Part shown: positions 37,401-50,519 of the stretch, piece after piece | How the letters are laid out: every line of letters begins with the position of its first letter | How positions within the stretch are numbered: position 1 is the stretch's first letter | Source of the DNA: Sphagnum magellanicum | Lineage: Eukaryota > Streptophyta > Sphagnopsida > Sphagnales > Sphagnaceae | Direction: 5' to 3' | Assembly: GCA_021904315.1 (NCBI GenBank) | Contig: CM038923.1 | Span: forward strand, 7,446,038-7,510,037 | Length of the DNA: 64,000 bases | Notes under the pieces: model-generated | Told to the model about the DNA's origin: nothing | What the model saw: only the letters and a program-made list of their open reading frames with translations | Database searches by the model: none | Program-made: the position numbers and the translations under genes

Positions 37401-38356
37401 CACATTTACAATAAATCTAAAGTAGTTGTCACATGTAATTATAATGCAACTCCTAAAAAAGTCAAACATGGTTGACTACATATGTATGCATGATGTGTAT
37501 AAATTATTGTCTAGAAATTCATTTTCAACTCACTTGTAACTATAATACAACTAACTGATTTTCTAACGTGGTAATTTATTTATTAATACATTGTATTTTT
37601 CAGGGGATAGCTGCACACTAGTTGTAATACCCAAAAGATAATTGCACAATAGTTATATTTGAGTTGTTTTTTGAGTTTTAGTTGTAGGGTAATGTGGTTT
37701 TGACAGACATGATTTTTCATAGTGAAAGGTGACATCAAGCATTATGATGAATGACCCATTCATTTCCCCTAAATAACCTCCTTCATCTTTTAAATCAAAA
37801 CAATGCATCAACTCATAATGTTTACATGTGTATTGTCTTTAAGAATCCACCAAAATCCATTATTTGAAGCAAAAAAATGATGTTTGAAAATCACCAAAAA
37901 AAAAAACCACAAGACTAATGTAAACTTCAAATGACAAAGCACTTATGTTTTTTAGAACATTGACATTCATTTTTCACTTTGGTAACACCTACACCTCACA
38001 TTATACAATTTCATCTCTTTCATGACTTTTTAAACAATGATTAAATATTGACCACTATTATTTTCATTATTACACAATGATTTTTTAATTCATTAGTTGT
38101 GGCATGGTAGGGTTGATTTGGTTTTTTCCAAGTAAGTATTAAATTGTTCCCAATTATACATTTGAAGGTAAAATAAAATTATTTTTCTTGTCTTAAATTA
38201 GGTACTTTCAATATAATCTAAAACATTAGATGAAAACACAAAAATTCTAAGCTGTTTTTTTGTTGAATTGAGTTGTTGGAAGAAGTTCATGGGTTTCAAT
38301 GATTCAATATTTGAAATATGTGAGTAATAGGATTTTTGAATAAATGCTTGAAGTTC
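34429..38356. other. AT-rich intergenic with small duplications
   Basis: A roughly 70-bp segment (TTTGTGGACACAA, AGAAATCATGGG) is tandemly duplicated at about 34881-35013 and creates the ORF at 34756-35070. A GGTA/TACC-rich stretch lies at 36283-36375. A lone CACTA-like right terminus (TGATTTTTCATAGTG) ends near 37724. No gene is supported. Confidence 0.5.
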
Positions 38357-39763
38357 CATTACTAGAAAATGGTTTATTTACTAGAAAATTTGTAAAAAAT
38401 GACCCATTTGGACATGTGTCAAAAAGACCATTTAATATCATCATTTTGGACAAAAGTTTTTAAACATGTTTGGTGATTGGGGTGCTCTTTTTTATTAGTA
38501 GAATAATAGACCATTTGATTAGTCATTGTGATTGGTAGATAGTGGACAATTTGCTTAGTAAATTTGTTTCCCATATTTAAATCATTTCATAATATTTTGT
38601 GGTAGGTAGGTTAAATAAAGGAGATAAGTAGATAGGTACATTGTATGATGGTAGGTAGAAGGTAGGAATAAGATGTACATAGGAAAAGGAAATAGGTAAG
38701 TAGGTAGGTGGGTGGGTGGGTGTGTGCATGTTAAGGTGGATCACATTTGTTGTCACAATGGTAGTTTTTTTATAGCGGGTGTGACTGCAATTGTTACATG
38801 TTATTGAATGTGTAAGGATTGTAAATAAAAATTCATTTATAGGTTATAGATTTGAATATGTATGTGTGCAATTGATTATTAATGCAAAATGACAAAAATG
38901 ACAAAAGTGATGGACTTTTGAAGTTGAAATAATTGCAAGTGTTATGTAAGAACTTTTTAAAATAGTGGACTTTGATTAGGGTTAATGGTTGGATCTTAAA
39001 CTTGTTAGGACTTGGTTTAGTTAATTAATATGAAAAAAAAAATTCGAAAAGTTTTACATCATATCATATGAAGATATTTAGTTATGGACTTTTGTTCAAG
39101 GGGTAAAAATTAGTTGTTTTTCAAAAGTATATTGAAAATAAGGTTGTTTATGTTGGGATTTTGCACACATGCCTTGCATTGTGACCCCTACAAGCATTCA
39201 TATTTCAATGAAATAAAATTTAAAACAATGATTACATTGTGTCACACTATGACCCAATGTAAAAAAAGTCACCAAAATGGATTCCAAGGGGCTCTTTTGT
39301 TGCTATTATTTAGGCCACCTTAAATCACATACACCTAGGTAGGTTGTAAAAAATAGGTAATACATAGGTAGGTGGGTGGGTGAGTAAGTAGGTTGGTTTA
39401 GTCTTCATATTTAGCCTACTTGGTAGGTATAATAATTTATTAATTTACATACAAAGTCCCATTTGACTAGAAAACCAATAGTCATTTTGACTAAAAATGT
39501 CAACTTTTAATGTCCAACTTGATAAGATATCCCACTTGATTAAAACCATCGGCCATTTTGATTATGGTGGTTATTTTTGGTTCAACTTGACAAGATGTCC
39601 ATTTTGACGAATAATCAAATAAGTCATTTTAGTGAAAATAACTAATCAAAAAATACACATGACATTCAAGTCATGAACCTTTAATCAAAATATACATGTT
39701 CATTAATTAAGAAGGGTTGTTAGTCAACTTGGACCATTTGAGAAACCATGCATTCTAGTAGTG
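38357..39763. mobile_element. CACTA-type non-autonomous transposon, 1407 bp
   Basis: The left end CATTACTAGAAAATGGTTT and the inverted right end CACTACTAGAATGCATGGTT match the plant CACTA terminal motif; the left one carries a single C-to-T change. Both sides are flanked by the triplet TTC, a perfect 3-bp target duplication. The right subterminal zone (39450-39640) repeats GTCATTTTGAC/CCATTTTGA words, as expected for transposase-binding repeats. No transposase is encoded; the ORF at 39114-39323 has no domain. A GGTAGG-rich run at 38695-38720 is internal. Confidence 0.75.
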
Positions 39764-41390
39764 TTCATATCTCCTTCATGTATTTAAAAAGTCCATGTGT
39801 TTTGATGAAGGTTTCATGTATGATGATGGTTGTTGGAACATAGTCAAAATGTTTTTGGAATGTTAGTAAAATCAAAGTAGTGCTCATAGGACTTGCAAGG
39901 AAAATGTGGTTTTGATGAATTTTCTCCTTTTATAAAAATGTCTTTGTGATCATTTTAAGGTCTCAAGGTATTTTCTTTTCTCTTAAGTGTTTTTGTTTGG
40001 GGTGAAAGTTTTAGATTTGTACATTAGATTAATAGTTTATGGTCTAGAAATGCTGCTTTGCCACATGGACGTTTTGATGGTTTCACAACCAAAAGAATGA
40101 AGGTTTTGTTTGGGATAAGCCAAATAAAATGGTTTTCTTGATTGACATTGACATGATCGATGCCTTTGCTAATTTTCATCAAAGTCAACTTTTATTCTAT
40201 CATTCCTTTTAATTGTCATTCTTACTAGTTTTTTCTTTGTGCATAATTTTACAAAATTCTTTAAATTATTTTTGGCTTCCACAATGTTGGAATTTGTTCA
40301 AAGTTGTTTGTACAACAATGGAAATGGAACAATATGTTATGTTAAAAAAAAAGCCATAGAAATATCATATAGGTGGGAAACATTGACCTATGATTTAGAG
40401 CTTTGTTTGTTTAAGTTTGTTGAACATTTGGGAAATTATTTGGCCAATGGTTCAATATTTTATGTGTTTCTAAAAGGTTGGTCTCCTTTATTTCTTGTTC
40501 ATTCATGTGTTGTTGGATTTGAAAATTTTGTAATGTTATGATTGGGTGATCTTTCATTCTAGTTGACATTAGGTGGACAAGTGGATTTAAGGACAATCAA
40601 GTGGGTGCTATGAAGCAAATGAAAACTAAATGAATAACCTTGATGTTTAAGGATGTGTATTTTTGTGATTGTGTGGGAAAGAAGGTAACATGGACGAGGT
40701 GTTTAAACCTTTGTAATTGGATTTTGCATCATGATGTAGGTTAAGGCAATGGTTGTTGTTGGATTTTGTTTCCATTACACTTTAGTAATGAACATTTCTC
40801 ATGATTAGCTTCTATGAAAATTTATAGTGTTGATACTAGGAGGTGATGACATGGAATCATGAGTTATGGAATTTGTAAATGCATTTGCATCAAGGATAAG
40901 CATGTTTGGGAAATTAAACTGGAATGTGAGTTGTTAAAACATTGTGATGGAATAATGGTGTGATAAATTGTTATTGTAGAAAGTTGTGTGCTTGCAAAGA
41001 TCGCACTACATATGGGAAATTGAAAGTTCACTAACTCCTTTGGGGATTTTGGGATATTGTCAAAACTATAGGTGTAAGAATTGAATTTAAGATGTTTATA
41101 TGGATGGAAAGAGAGAGAATGTCACATGATTTTCAACATGGGTGTGCAATAAATTTAAGTTTAATGTTCATTGAAAGGAATGGAAATAATGTTTTGTTCC
41201 CGCAAAATAATGATTGTTTTTTTTATGAACAAGGAAGTAATTGATTTGTGAAATGAGGTGGTTAAGCATGTGTAGGTTTTTGTGTTGTTGTTTATTGCGA
41301 ATAATGCAATGATTTAATTTAAAGATATTTTAATATACCAAAAGATATTAAAATCAAAATCAGAGGAGCAGATCAAAATCTAAAAATGGA
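39764..41390. other. Intergenic, no gene seen
   Basis: The ORF at 40239-40541 (100 codons) has no recognisable domain, and no splice partners are evident. The composition is T/G-rich and CG-poor. Confidence 0.45.
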
Positions 41391-41475
41391 AGGAAAGGTA
41401 CAATCCCCAGGGGAATTTGAATCCCCGTCGCCTCCTTGGCGCTTTTTTAATTGAAGCCCATTCCACAATTGTGGT
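41391..41475 (-). repeat. tRNA-derived SINE or tRNA relic
   Basis: On the minus strand, GGGCTTCAATTA (41460-41449) resembles an RNA polymerase III A box. GGGGATTCAAATTCCCC (41426-41410) is a T-arm with a B-box-like loop. The boxes are about 25-30 nt apart with GCGCCAAGGAGGCGAC between them. This layout is typical of tRNA-like SINE heads. No complete cloverleaf can be folded, so it is not called a functional tRNA. Confidence 0.4.
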
Positions 41476-44400
41476 ATGAAATATATATATATTAAATTAA
41501 TTTTTTTTTGATCATGTGAAACAATCATCAAATAACATTCATTAGAAAAAAAAATTTTTTTGAAAATTTTCATATGTAACTAAAAAATGTTATATAAAAC
41601 TATATTTTAATCACATAAAACAAGTTGTAAAAGATTTTTTTATATTAGTGATCACCAAAGAATTAGTTAAGACTTGTCAAAATTTTTTGGTGTTGCAAGG
41701 TTCTTAGCATAAATAACCTTTACATATATATGATCTTTTTTTATATGAAATAATTAATTTGGTAAAAAATTGACGAAATGCAAACTTGAAAAAATTGAAA
41801 TTAGATGGATTTAAAAAAATAACAAACAAAAGATTTTTAAAACTCTAGTTTCTTAGAATGATGGTAGCTGAAAAGTTTGATACCACATTTATTTTTTAAA
41901 AAATAAATAGCAAAAGAGTTTAATATCCTTTTTTTTCACAAAATTAATTTTTTAAATTTTCATTCACGTTGTTATATTTATATATTTACATTTCAAAACT
42001 AAAGCCTTGGAATTTTGAAACCCAAAGATGTGAAACACTTGCATTTGCCATGACCTAAAATGTGAGGAAATTTCAAAATGCAACAAATTTCTCACACAAT
42101 TTGGACACAATTAATGAAAACATAATATATAATGTTTTGATAATTATGCATTGGAAAGATAATTAAAGGAAACATTGTTAGATTTAAAGAAATAATGACA
42201 TTTTAAATGTTTATTTGAAAAGGAATTTACATAAAATTGTGTAACAACTTAGTAGTTCCAATTTCAATAAGCCATTTATTAATAAGAATTGATTCCAAAC
42301 AATGTTAATGTACATTCAAAATGTGTAGTTGTTTACAAATTACATTGGAATGACCACAACAAGTTGATTTAATTTCTTTTTATATCACATTTTATGTTTG
42401 AAACGTTGCACCGAACACATGTCTCTTGTAACACCATTTGTGACATTAGGTTGTGTTTGGTGTCATGTCATATAAGTCCATCACATCAACTTAAATGACT
42501 ATGTAAACCTCTTGCAAATCATTCAAACTAGCAAAGAAAGCAAGGGGCACCATGCTTTAATACAAAAAAAATTCACCCACAACCTCCAACACAAGTGATC
42601 ATGTCCACCAAACATCCAACTTAAAAACTACAATAAATGAAATGAATCTTTGACATCAAATTATTAAGAAATGACAAATTTCAAAGCACAAGAACAACAA
42701 ATAAAGAAAGTCTAAAATAATTAGCATGGGATTAGAAGATGCTACCCACATGTGCATCTTCCCTTCCTTATTTTTTTACAACCCATTCCATGTATTCAAA
42801 ACAATTGTTGCTACTTACAAATTCTCCAGCAATACCATACACCAACTAGTTGATGTTTGCCCCATACACGCTTGATAAAACCTAAAATCATACATGCATG
42901 TCTACTATCTTAGGGCAATAATAATTTTTTATAACATTAAGGCAACAACAATATAAATAAATTAATCAATTAAAAATTAATTTCATTATAAAATTTGTTA
43001 TTGTATCTTCATCAAAACCTTATTGAAGTTTTAAAATAATATCAAATGAAAAAAAATCATATCTCAATATATATATAAGTTTATTTTAAAATTGATGTGT
43101 TTTATTTTAATCAATTTTGGCAGAATATTTCAAATCAAATATTTTTAAAACTCATTTTTAATAAGATTTAAAGAAATTGAAGCTAATTATTTGTATGTTT
43201 ATCAAACAAATTTCATTTTAACATTTAGTCATATGAATTGTTTTTTACATTTCATAATGATATAAAACCTCGTGATACGAAAAGCAAGTGACAATCCAAA
43301 AAATAAAATAAAATGATATAGAGGCTTGATTACATCAGTTATTCAACATTCATAGTTTGAAAAGAAACCCAACATGTAGATAGGTAGACTTCAAACAACC
43401 CATCAATTGGATGGGTGCAATCAAAATCTACACATGCACATCCATTAGCTTGGGACAATACAAACATTACCAAGGTGGAAAACCTTGTATCCTTCCTTTG
43501 TACTCTAATCCTTTGTACTTTGTTTGATGGGGTTTGTTACAAAAGGTACAAAGGTAAAAAAACAAACTCCATGAAACATTAGAAAAAATCGAACCCAATT
43601 GTAACTTTGTTCACATTACCCATTTAACAACAATTCAACATACTTGAATGTATGATGATTAGTTTATGAACCTTATATGTTGAAAACTTTGAGATTATCT
43701 TGAGAGAAATAATTTGAAATCATTTGACATACATACATACATTGTGAAAGAATATGATATTTCCTGTTGTAGTAGTAGGCCTTGGCTCATGACGACATGC
43801 ATGTAATGAAGTTCATGGTTTCATACATTACAATGTAAAATATATTATGTTTATTGTGGCATATATGACATTAATATTAGAATTTCCACACATGGCTTCT
43901 AACATAAGAGTTTGTGCTTGTACAAAATTCTAAAAATTCAAGTGAAACTACTACACACCCTTGTACAAGACCCTTATTATGCTAGTGACCCAATTGACCC
44001 CATGGTTGTTCCTTGTGGTTTTCTTATGTGGTTCTTTTGACCATGAGTTCACAATGAGTGAGAAATCATAAAAAGGACCTCAATTGTCCAATTTGACCTC
44101 AATTTTGTTCCCATCTCCTTTGATGGCCAAAATCACCAAGCAAAATGTCAATTGGGTAGTTCCCCTCATGTTCCAATGACACTTTCCATCATGTTCCCAA
44201 ACCTTTTTACACCCCGGAACGGCACATTATTCTACTCGGTGCGTCGTTCTACTAAGCTCACCCCCTCCCGAGCTTACCCATTTGTAGTTTTTACAGAACA
44301 GAATGTGCATTAAATGACCTATTCCGTAGCACGGAATGAGAGATTCTATCATTCACACTAAAGAACACCCAAAAAATAAAATGAAGTGATTTTGGAAGGA

Positions 44401-44800
44401 TTTTTAAATGGTGGAAGTGAGGGAAACAAAGGGTTAAAAATTGCCGGATTTATATGTTTAGTTTTTGATGTGTATAGCCATAAATATAAAAAGGTTGATT
44501 GAAGATTTGAAGAAGAAAGTTTATAGCCTAATTTTGGCTAAATCTTCCTACTGAGGATCACCATTTTTTTTTTCTATATATGTTCATTTGGAAGATTGCC
44601 ACTTAAGCTAAATCATAAAATTCCTTTAATTTTTTTTAAAAAAACCATCACTATTGCATTACCGACTCAATATTTATTAGAAAATAATATTCTGGGTTTC
44701 TATAGCGGCGATGCTCTGGAATTGTCACCCGTTTTGGAATTGTCACCCGTTTTGCAGAATGACCACCCGTGGTGTGGAACGGGCAGTGGGAGGAGCGGTT
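41476..44800. other. AT-rich intergenic, no gene seen
   Basis: No domain-bearing ORF. A CG-richer patch at about 44210-44335 (ACCCCGGAACGGCACATTAT, CGGTGCGTCG, TTCCGTAGCACGGAA) stands out but is not recognisable. A copy of the TATAGCC-AATTTTGGCTA motif lies at 44523-44541. Confidence 0.5.
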
Positions 44801-45340
44801 GCGTTCCCCGTCGTCGTCGTCGTCGTCGTCGTCTTCTTCTTCTTCTTCCTCTTGCCCGTTACGGAGCGTTGCTCCGCAGCCGCTCTTTCTCCAACGCCGC
44901 GCAACAAGAAGACGAAGAGCAAGCAGCAACTTCGCCCTTTCGCTCGCTCCCTCCGTCTCTTGTTTCGCAAGGACCGCCTTCCATGTACCTACAGATGTGC
45001 AGTTTGTTCTGACTTATAGGTGATTTTTTTTCTGTGAAAGCAAGCAAGCAAGCAAGCACTCGAGGGTTTCAGCCTCTAGGTTTCGGGCCTCCTTTCCCTA
45101 GTTTGAGGTACACTCGCCTGTAGGCGGCAGTTTGGTGGAGATATCGCATGTTGTGAGTAGAGGCGGCACCTTCAGTTTGCTTTGTCCCTCAGTGGCATTT
45201 CTTTCAAGCCAGAGAATCGGAGTTGCAGTTGGATTTCTCGCCGTAAGGGAGATTTGGAGGAAGAGCGTGGAGGCGACGCCAGGTGGAGACTCTGTGACAT
45301 CAAGCATGTGGACTTGATCTCTGTCTCAGAATTAGGACTG
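44801..45340 (+). promoter_or_regulatory. Promoter and 5' leader of the RRM-protein gene, with trinucleotide repeats and three short uORFs
   Basis: Starts with a (GTC)n(TTC)n tract at about 44812-44854, which creates overlapping spurious ORFs in several frames. Three short upstream ORFs precede the main start: ATG 44983 to TGA 45012 (9 codons), ATG 45148 to TGA 45156 (2 codons) and ATG 45305 to TGA 45316 (3 codons). They could damp translation if all lie in the mature leader. Part of this region may be a leader intron. Confidence 0.45.
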
Positions 45341-48300
45341 ATGGAAGCAGTTACGAAGTTTACGTTGGATGTAAGCAGTGAAGAAGCAGCCCAACTTAGA
45401 GCTGCTGTGAAGACTAAGCTCTCCGAGTTGATTGGAAACGACACCGATGATGTCCTTGTGGTATTCTTGCCATCTCTCCCTGCCTATCCTTATGGTTTTG
45501 TAGCAAAGTGGAAAAGTTCTAAAGGCTGGATGCTTTTTTAGGGTTTGATTATTATGACTACTCTTGAGATGGCTGCAGCTCTGCAACTGAGAGCCGTGTT
45601 ATCTCGGTGGCTATGTGACGTTCAGGAATATGTTGTTGTGCTTGTGAGTCACGGGAAGCAACAGTCTCAGGCAATTGTGGATCTGGAAGCATTCCTGGGC
45701 GATGAAAGTACAGCTTTCGTGACTTGGTATGTCTGTTCCTTTTAGGTTGGCTACCAGCATTGATGATTGTTTAGCTGCTTCACAGTTATGTGAAAAAGGT
45801 TTTGCTTCTTGCAATTGTCATGGCCGAGAAATAGATGTCATCATGAGGCAAGTTTTTGACTTCCAGCATTGTTGAATCACTTATGCAGGCTCTGGGATCA
45901 TCTTACCACAAATAAGCATCTCTACATGCGCACCATGGAAGACAATCATTTGAGCATGGATGCTGGTGATGAGGATGTGCAGTTGGTTATGGAAATTGAG
46001 CCTGAGACCAAGCAACTGGTGACTTTTTTAGCCTCTTGTTACAGTGCTTGCATTAGAACTCGGACTTGTAGAAGAGCAGATTTTTGCAGTGATGCCATTT
46101 TATCTTTGGTTGTTTATCTTTGACTTATCAGTTGACAGCAAACTCTTTTGAACTGTGTGCAGAATGGTCACAGTGGCAGAACCTTAGCCTCTGTGATAGC
46201 AGTTGATGAAGGAGCAACTGCAGTTTTTGACACTGAGACTGAGGATGGTGCAGCAGCAGCAGTCAAAGGAACAAGATCAGAGAGTCAACTTGAAGTGGGT
46301 TACCATTCCATGAAGAGAGGACAGCATGGGGAGAAATCATACCGCTCTGAAAGTAAGCGTGTACGATCTCCAGAGATCTGGACTCGAAAAGGGAGGGGTC
46401 GACCTGATATGGTATGACTTTTCTCTGAACTAAGTATGCATTCCTTGTTGTTCTGCAGTCATATGATCCATAATTTTGGACATTATTTGTGTATTCTACA
46501 GATTGCCAACTCAAGCATGATTTGTTTTGCAGATAGAAATGTCCCCTCCAGATGTCAAGGCGTCACGTCGCCTTTTGATTTCAGCAGTAAGAGAGGCAGT
46601 GGCAGGAAGTGCACTGCTTGCTAGTTCTAGAAGTGCAACACAGAAAGCAGAATCAGCTCTGAAGCACCTCCCGTCTGTGGTTTCAACAGATGTTGGTAAG
46701 TTTTGATCTTAAGAAGCTGTCCAATTCACTAAGAGTGTTCATATCTTTAAGAATGTAATCAAAAATTTCTTTTCTTTTCTTTTCTCATAGTGTGTGTGGA
46801 TTTACAATGTTATGTGCATCCAGATGTGCAGGAGCGTGGCATCGAAATGGTTGATGCTGATGCAAATATGCGCAACATGCAGATTCCAGATGTATCCTTG
46901 GAGTCTCAAATTCAACAAAGACCCACATCAGTGTGGGACCGACTGGGAGTTAAGGATAATGAGAGGCTAAGCAACGACGAATTCTTGGGCCGAGTAGTTA
47001 GAGATGATGACATGGGTGAAGGGGAACCATATAAAGTATTTGCAGATGGTGCCAGAATTGGTGCCGATTATTCTGAGTATACACCCAGGCGGAGAAAAGT
47101 TCCTGAAAGGAAGAACAGAAATGGACGTATGGATCATGTTTATCTAGGTGGCAAGCATCAGAATTACAAATCTGGATTGGAAGAAAATGGTCAATTACTG
47201 GGTTCTGCACTCAATGCTAGCTTGGAACAGGGTTTGCCTCTTCAGACTGACACCCACAGTAGGAGCCAGATGTGGGTTGATAGTCATCCACTTGAATCTT
47301 ACAATCCAGCATATAATTTGCGGGGTATGAATGACAATGGGATTATTGCAAAAAGGGAATTTGAGGAAGCTGATGACGGAAAGACGGGCTTCTATTCTCA
47401 GCCCAATCCCAATGTAAAGCTCCATTTTATGCTGCCTGCAACTTCGATGGCAGTGTTCATTATAATTGTGTCGAGCCTCCTTGTGTGAGTTTCTCACAAT
47501 AAATTTTGTTCTTGGTTGATGTTGTCAGGATGTTGTTGAGATGAAGAAAAGATTGCGGCAGGTGCAGTTGGAAATGACAAAATTGCGAGCAAGGCAAGCA
47601 GAAGTGTCCAAGGAGGTCCAGAATGCTCCTATTTCTGGTGAGTGGCTTCTTCATGCAGTCCATAAGATTTTTTTGTTCTTTGTTTTGCAGTGATTGTATA
47701 AAAGCTTAGGTTGGGGCATCAAGGATACTGAACCTGTAAAGGGTGGAGAGCAATATCTGAAAAGGTTGAAGGATGTTTACAGGCTAAGAAAGTCTCTTCA
47801 GGAATAAAGATTTCTTACAGTGATCCCATAACAATGTTCTTAATCTTGGCAACAGGTGTGAGGCCGTTGCCTGTCCAGCCAAGTCAAGAGGACATCAATG
47901 CACGTTCAATTTTTGTCAGCAATGTAAGTTTCAGACAGCTGTGAAATGAATCTGCCTTGCTGCATGGAAGCTAAACTGTAGAGAATGTTTAAGGTCACAA
48001 GTTAGTAAGAAAGCTGTTACTGGGTTTCTTTGATACATCTTTGCCCCTTTAGTAGTGTACAGCATTAAGTGCTTTTTTCTATAAATGACTTCTTTTGTTG
48101 GAGTATGATGAATGATGTCCTGGGGTATTGCTTTTGCAGTTTTTGTGGTCTCATATTTCACACACATCAAACAATTATGGATCACAATGTCTGTATTGTG
48201 GAAAGTCGTTTTTATGACAGCAGAGCTGTAGTGCCTTGTTGTCTTTTTCTTCATTGCTTTTTTCTTCTAAGTTTCACAAAGCCACTTAGAGGGTAAACCT

Positions 48301-49544
48301 CCACTTAAAATTTTGTAGTAGAGTAGTCTGTCTTTGAAAGTTTGTTTTTAAATGATGAACTCCTTAAATTGGCCTGGTTTTGGCAGGTGCACTTTGCTGC
48401 AACCAAAGCAGCCCTTAATGTGCATTTTGGTGATTGTGGGGAAATAGTGCGTGTTACCTTGCTGGGTGATGTTGCCACTGGAAAGCCAAAAGGGTATTCA
48501 AATTTACTTATACTCTTCTTGCCATGTAATACTAACTAAATGACTGTCAGACATTGTTTGCTTTGAAATTGGAAGTTGTTATCTCAAAATTCTGAGCATT
48601 TGTTTGCATTTTGAAAGCATATGTTGTAAGGGTAATAGTCTTCCTTGCAAGTGTGATATAGATCAGTTTGTGGTAACATCCATGTAGATTAGCCTAACTT
48701 ACGGGCATGATGTATCAGAGACTGCAAGTTTCACATTGTATTGGGTTTGAGTAAGCTAATTGCATGGCAGTAGGCTGCATAACAGTAATTAAGAAACCTC
48801 ACTGTTGCCTTGATACAGCTCAAAATCATGGTTGTGATTTGCAATAATACAAGGATGTCTTTTGACATATCTTGTAATTTTAGATGCTCATGCAGTATGC
48901 CAGATGAGCACCTTAAAAAAGCTAAGTAATTGCTCCTAAAATTGCAAATTGAACCTAAGATGCAAACTTTCCAAGTATTGAATACTAAATGTGTGTATCA
49001 CAACTTGTGGCAGGTCTGCCTATGTTGAGTTCTCTACTAAAGAGGCAGTGGAGAAGGCTCTAGCATTAAATGAATCTTCACTATTATCACGCACTCTCAA
49101 GGTACAGCAGCTTATTTCTTGGTTGGAGTTCCTATCAACCCACATTCTGGTTCATAAAACTTGAATGCTGAGTGGTGATTCATGAAATGGACTATACTGA
49201 ATGATGAAATCTGGTTGTATGACCAGGTTGTACGCAAGGATGCTGCAGCTGTGGAAATGATAACCCTCCCTATTGTTCGTGCTCCCATGCAACGTCCTCA
49301 TCAACGTCCTTTCTCAAGGGATAGTCTTCTAAGAGGAAAACTGCATATGCTGCAGAGACCAGCTGGTATAGGAAAGCACTTTTCTGGGACTTCACATTTG
49401 CAATGGAAACGAGAAGAATCACTAACAGGAGCAAGTCCCAAAGATGCTGTGGCAACAGCAATTGGGGAGAGGTTTGGTCATGGTCCTGTGCGTATGACAC
49501 GATCTTTGTCCTATGTGCGAGTTGCACCATATGCAATGCATTAA
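45341..49544 (+). CDS. RNA-binding protein with N-terminal PWI/Nab2-like fold and C-terminal RRM
   Basis: Eleven exons in matching phase give 691 aa: 45341-45460, 45626-45726, 45889-46018, 46163-46411, 46533-46695, 46791-47413, 47529-47637, 47856-47923, 48387-48493, 49014-49101 and 49227-49544 (TAA). Residues 1-85 (TKFTLDVSSEEAAQLRAAVK, DDVLVEYVVVLV, DLEAFLGDESTAFVTWLWDH) match the N-terminal helical domain of Nab2/ZC3H14-like proteins in plants. A long charged, probably disordered middle follows. A short coiled coil (about 463-497, EMKKRLRQVQLEMTKLRARQ) precedes one RRM (about 514-590) with RNP2 IFVSNV and RNP1 KGSAYVEF. The Arg-rich tail follows. The same order is known in plant proteins such as Arabidopsis At3g12640. 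The likely role is nuclear poly(A) RNA binding or mRNA processing, by family. Confidence 0.9.
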
Positions 49545-50130
49545 CTGCTAGGGCACAGTGTTGGTTCTTCAATGTGGATGTTTTTGTATGACTGCATGAG
49601 TTAGAAGTTCGCTAGGTATAGGAGCGAGTGTCATACCTGCAAACATGTGTAAAGAAATGTACGCTTTATCACTTGGTGTGATGTCCTTGTTTACTGCAGC
49701 AGGGTGCTATTGTGAATTGTATTCAGCTTGATTTGCAGGAAGGCAAAGGTAGATCTCTCAAACCTTTCCAAGTTGGTCAAATTAAGTTGACAAATTTCCT
49801 AAGTTGTTCTAGTCTAGTGATGCCATCTCATAAGGAGGTGAATGCAAAAGCATGTGACTGGCTGTTGCTCAAATTACTTCTCAGTTTTGTGTTTATTTTG
49901 GTTTTCCTCTTCTCTAGGGTGGGTTTCCTCTTGTTTCTGTTTTTTTGTATGTTATCAGGTCCGAAATCGGTATGATTTATTATTTCAAAATTTTATTCAG
50001 GTCAACTTCAAATTCTCAGTAGTTATGAAGATATTTGTAGGGTACACTTGGGTGATTGTTTGACCTTGAAATGAGCTGGTCATATACTTTTTGTTGAAGT
50101 TTGGACTCTTTACATGCAGTGCAGGAAGTA
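49545..50130 (+). other. 3' region of the RRM-protein gene
   Basis: Immediately follows the stop codon and is T-rich, with ORFs that have no domain. The polyadenylation site cannot be fixed. Confidence 0.35.
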
Positions 50131-50519
50131 GAACTCTTTAGTAGAGAACTCAACACAGGCGGACTATATCTTTGGGCCTGCTTTCACCCTCTATCCCCTC
50201 TCTCAGTGGTATCTGCAAAGGAATTTTTATTAAATCTCAGTATGAAATGCTGAAACTCAGCATATAGTGCACAAGTATTATAGTAGTTGTACAGGTAGGA
50301 GCAGTGAAAATATATGTAGCAGCAGTGGAGGCGCTCAAGGAAAAAGAAAGACAGGATGAAACTCAATCTACCACCAAAATTGATGGAAAGACTAAGTTTG
50401 GGTCTCAGTTAGTCTATTTTGTAAAATTTTCATTCCCAGGTATGTGATTGATGGCCTATTATGCTAGAACTGGCCATTCTTGCCCCCTAATTGCATGACT
50501 TTATGAATAACTCTCTTGT
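50131..50519 (+). repeat. Longer copy of repeat family 2
   Basis: Shares CTTTGGGCCTGC..TCACCC, GTGGTAT, GAACTGGCCATTCT.GCCCC and a terminus GACTTTATGAATAACTCTCT with the element at 23442-23587, but has about 250 bp more inside. That extra part (about 50317-50455) matches the minus strand of 1600-1746. Three copies in one window show that it is a dispersed element. Confidence 0.55.

Noticed and set aside
40239-40541. A 100-codon ORF considered as a retroelement or gene fragment
   Set aside because: No reverse transcriptase, integrase or other motif can be seen, and the flanking sequence gives no exon partners.
44596-45023. Several overlapping ORFs with Arg, Ser, Asp or Val runs upstream of the RRM gene
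   Set aside because: All arise from a (GTC)n(TTC)n tract read in different frames and strands, with no conserved content.
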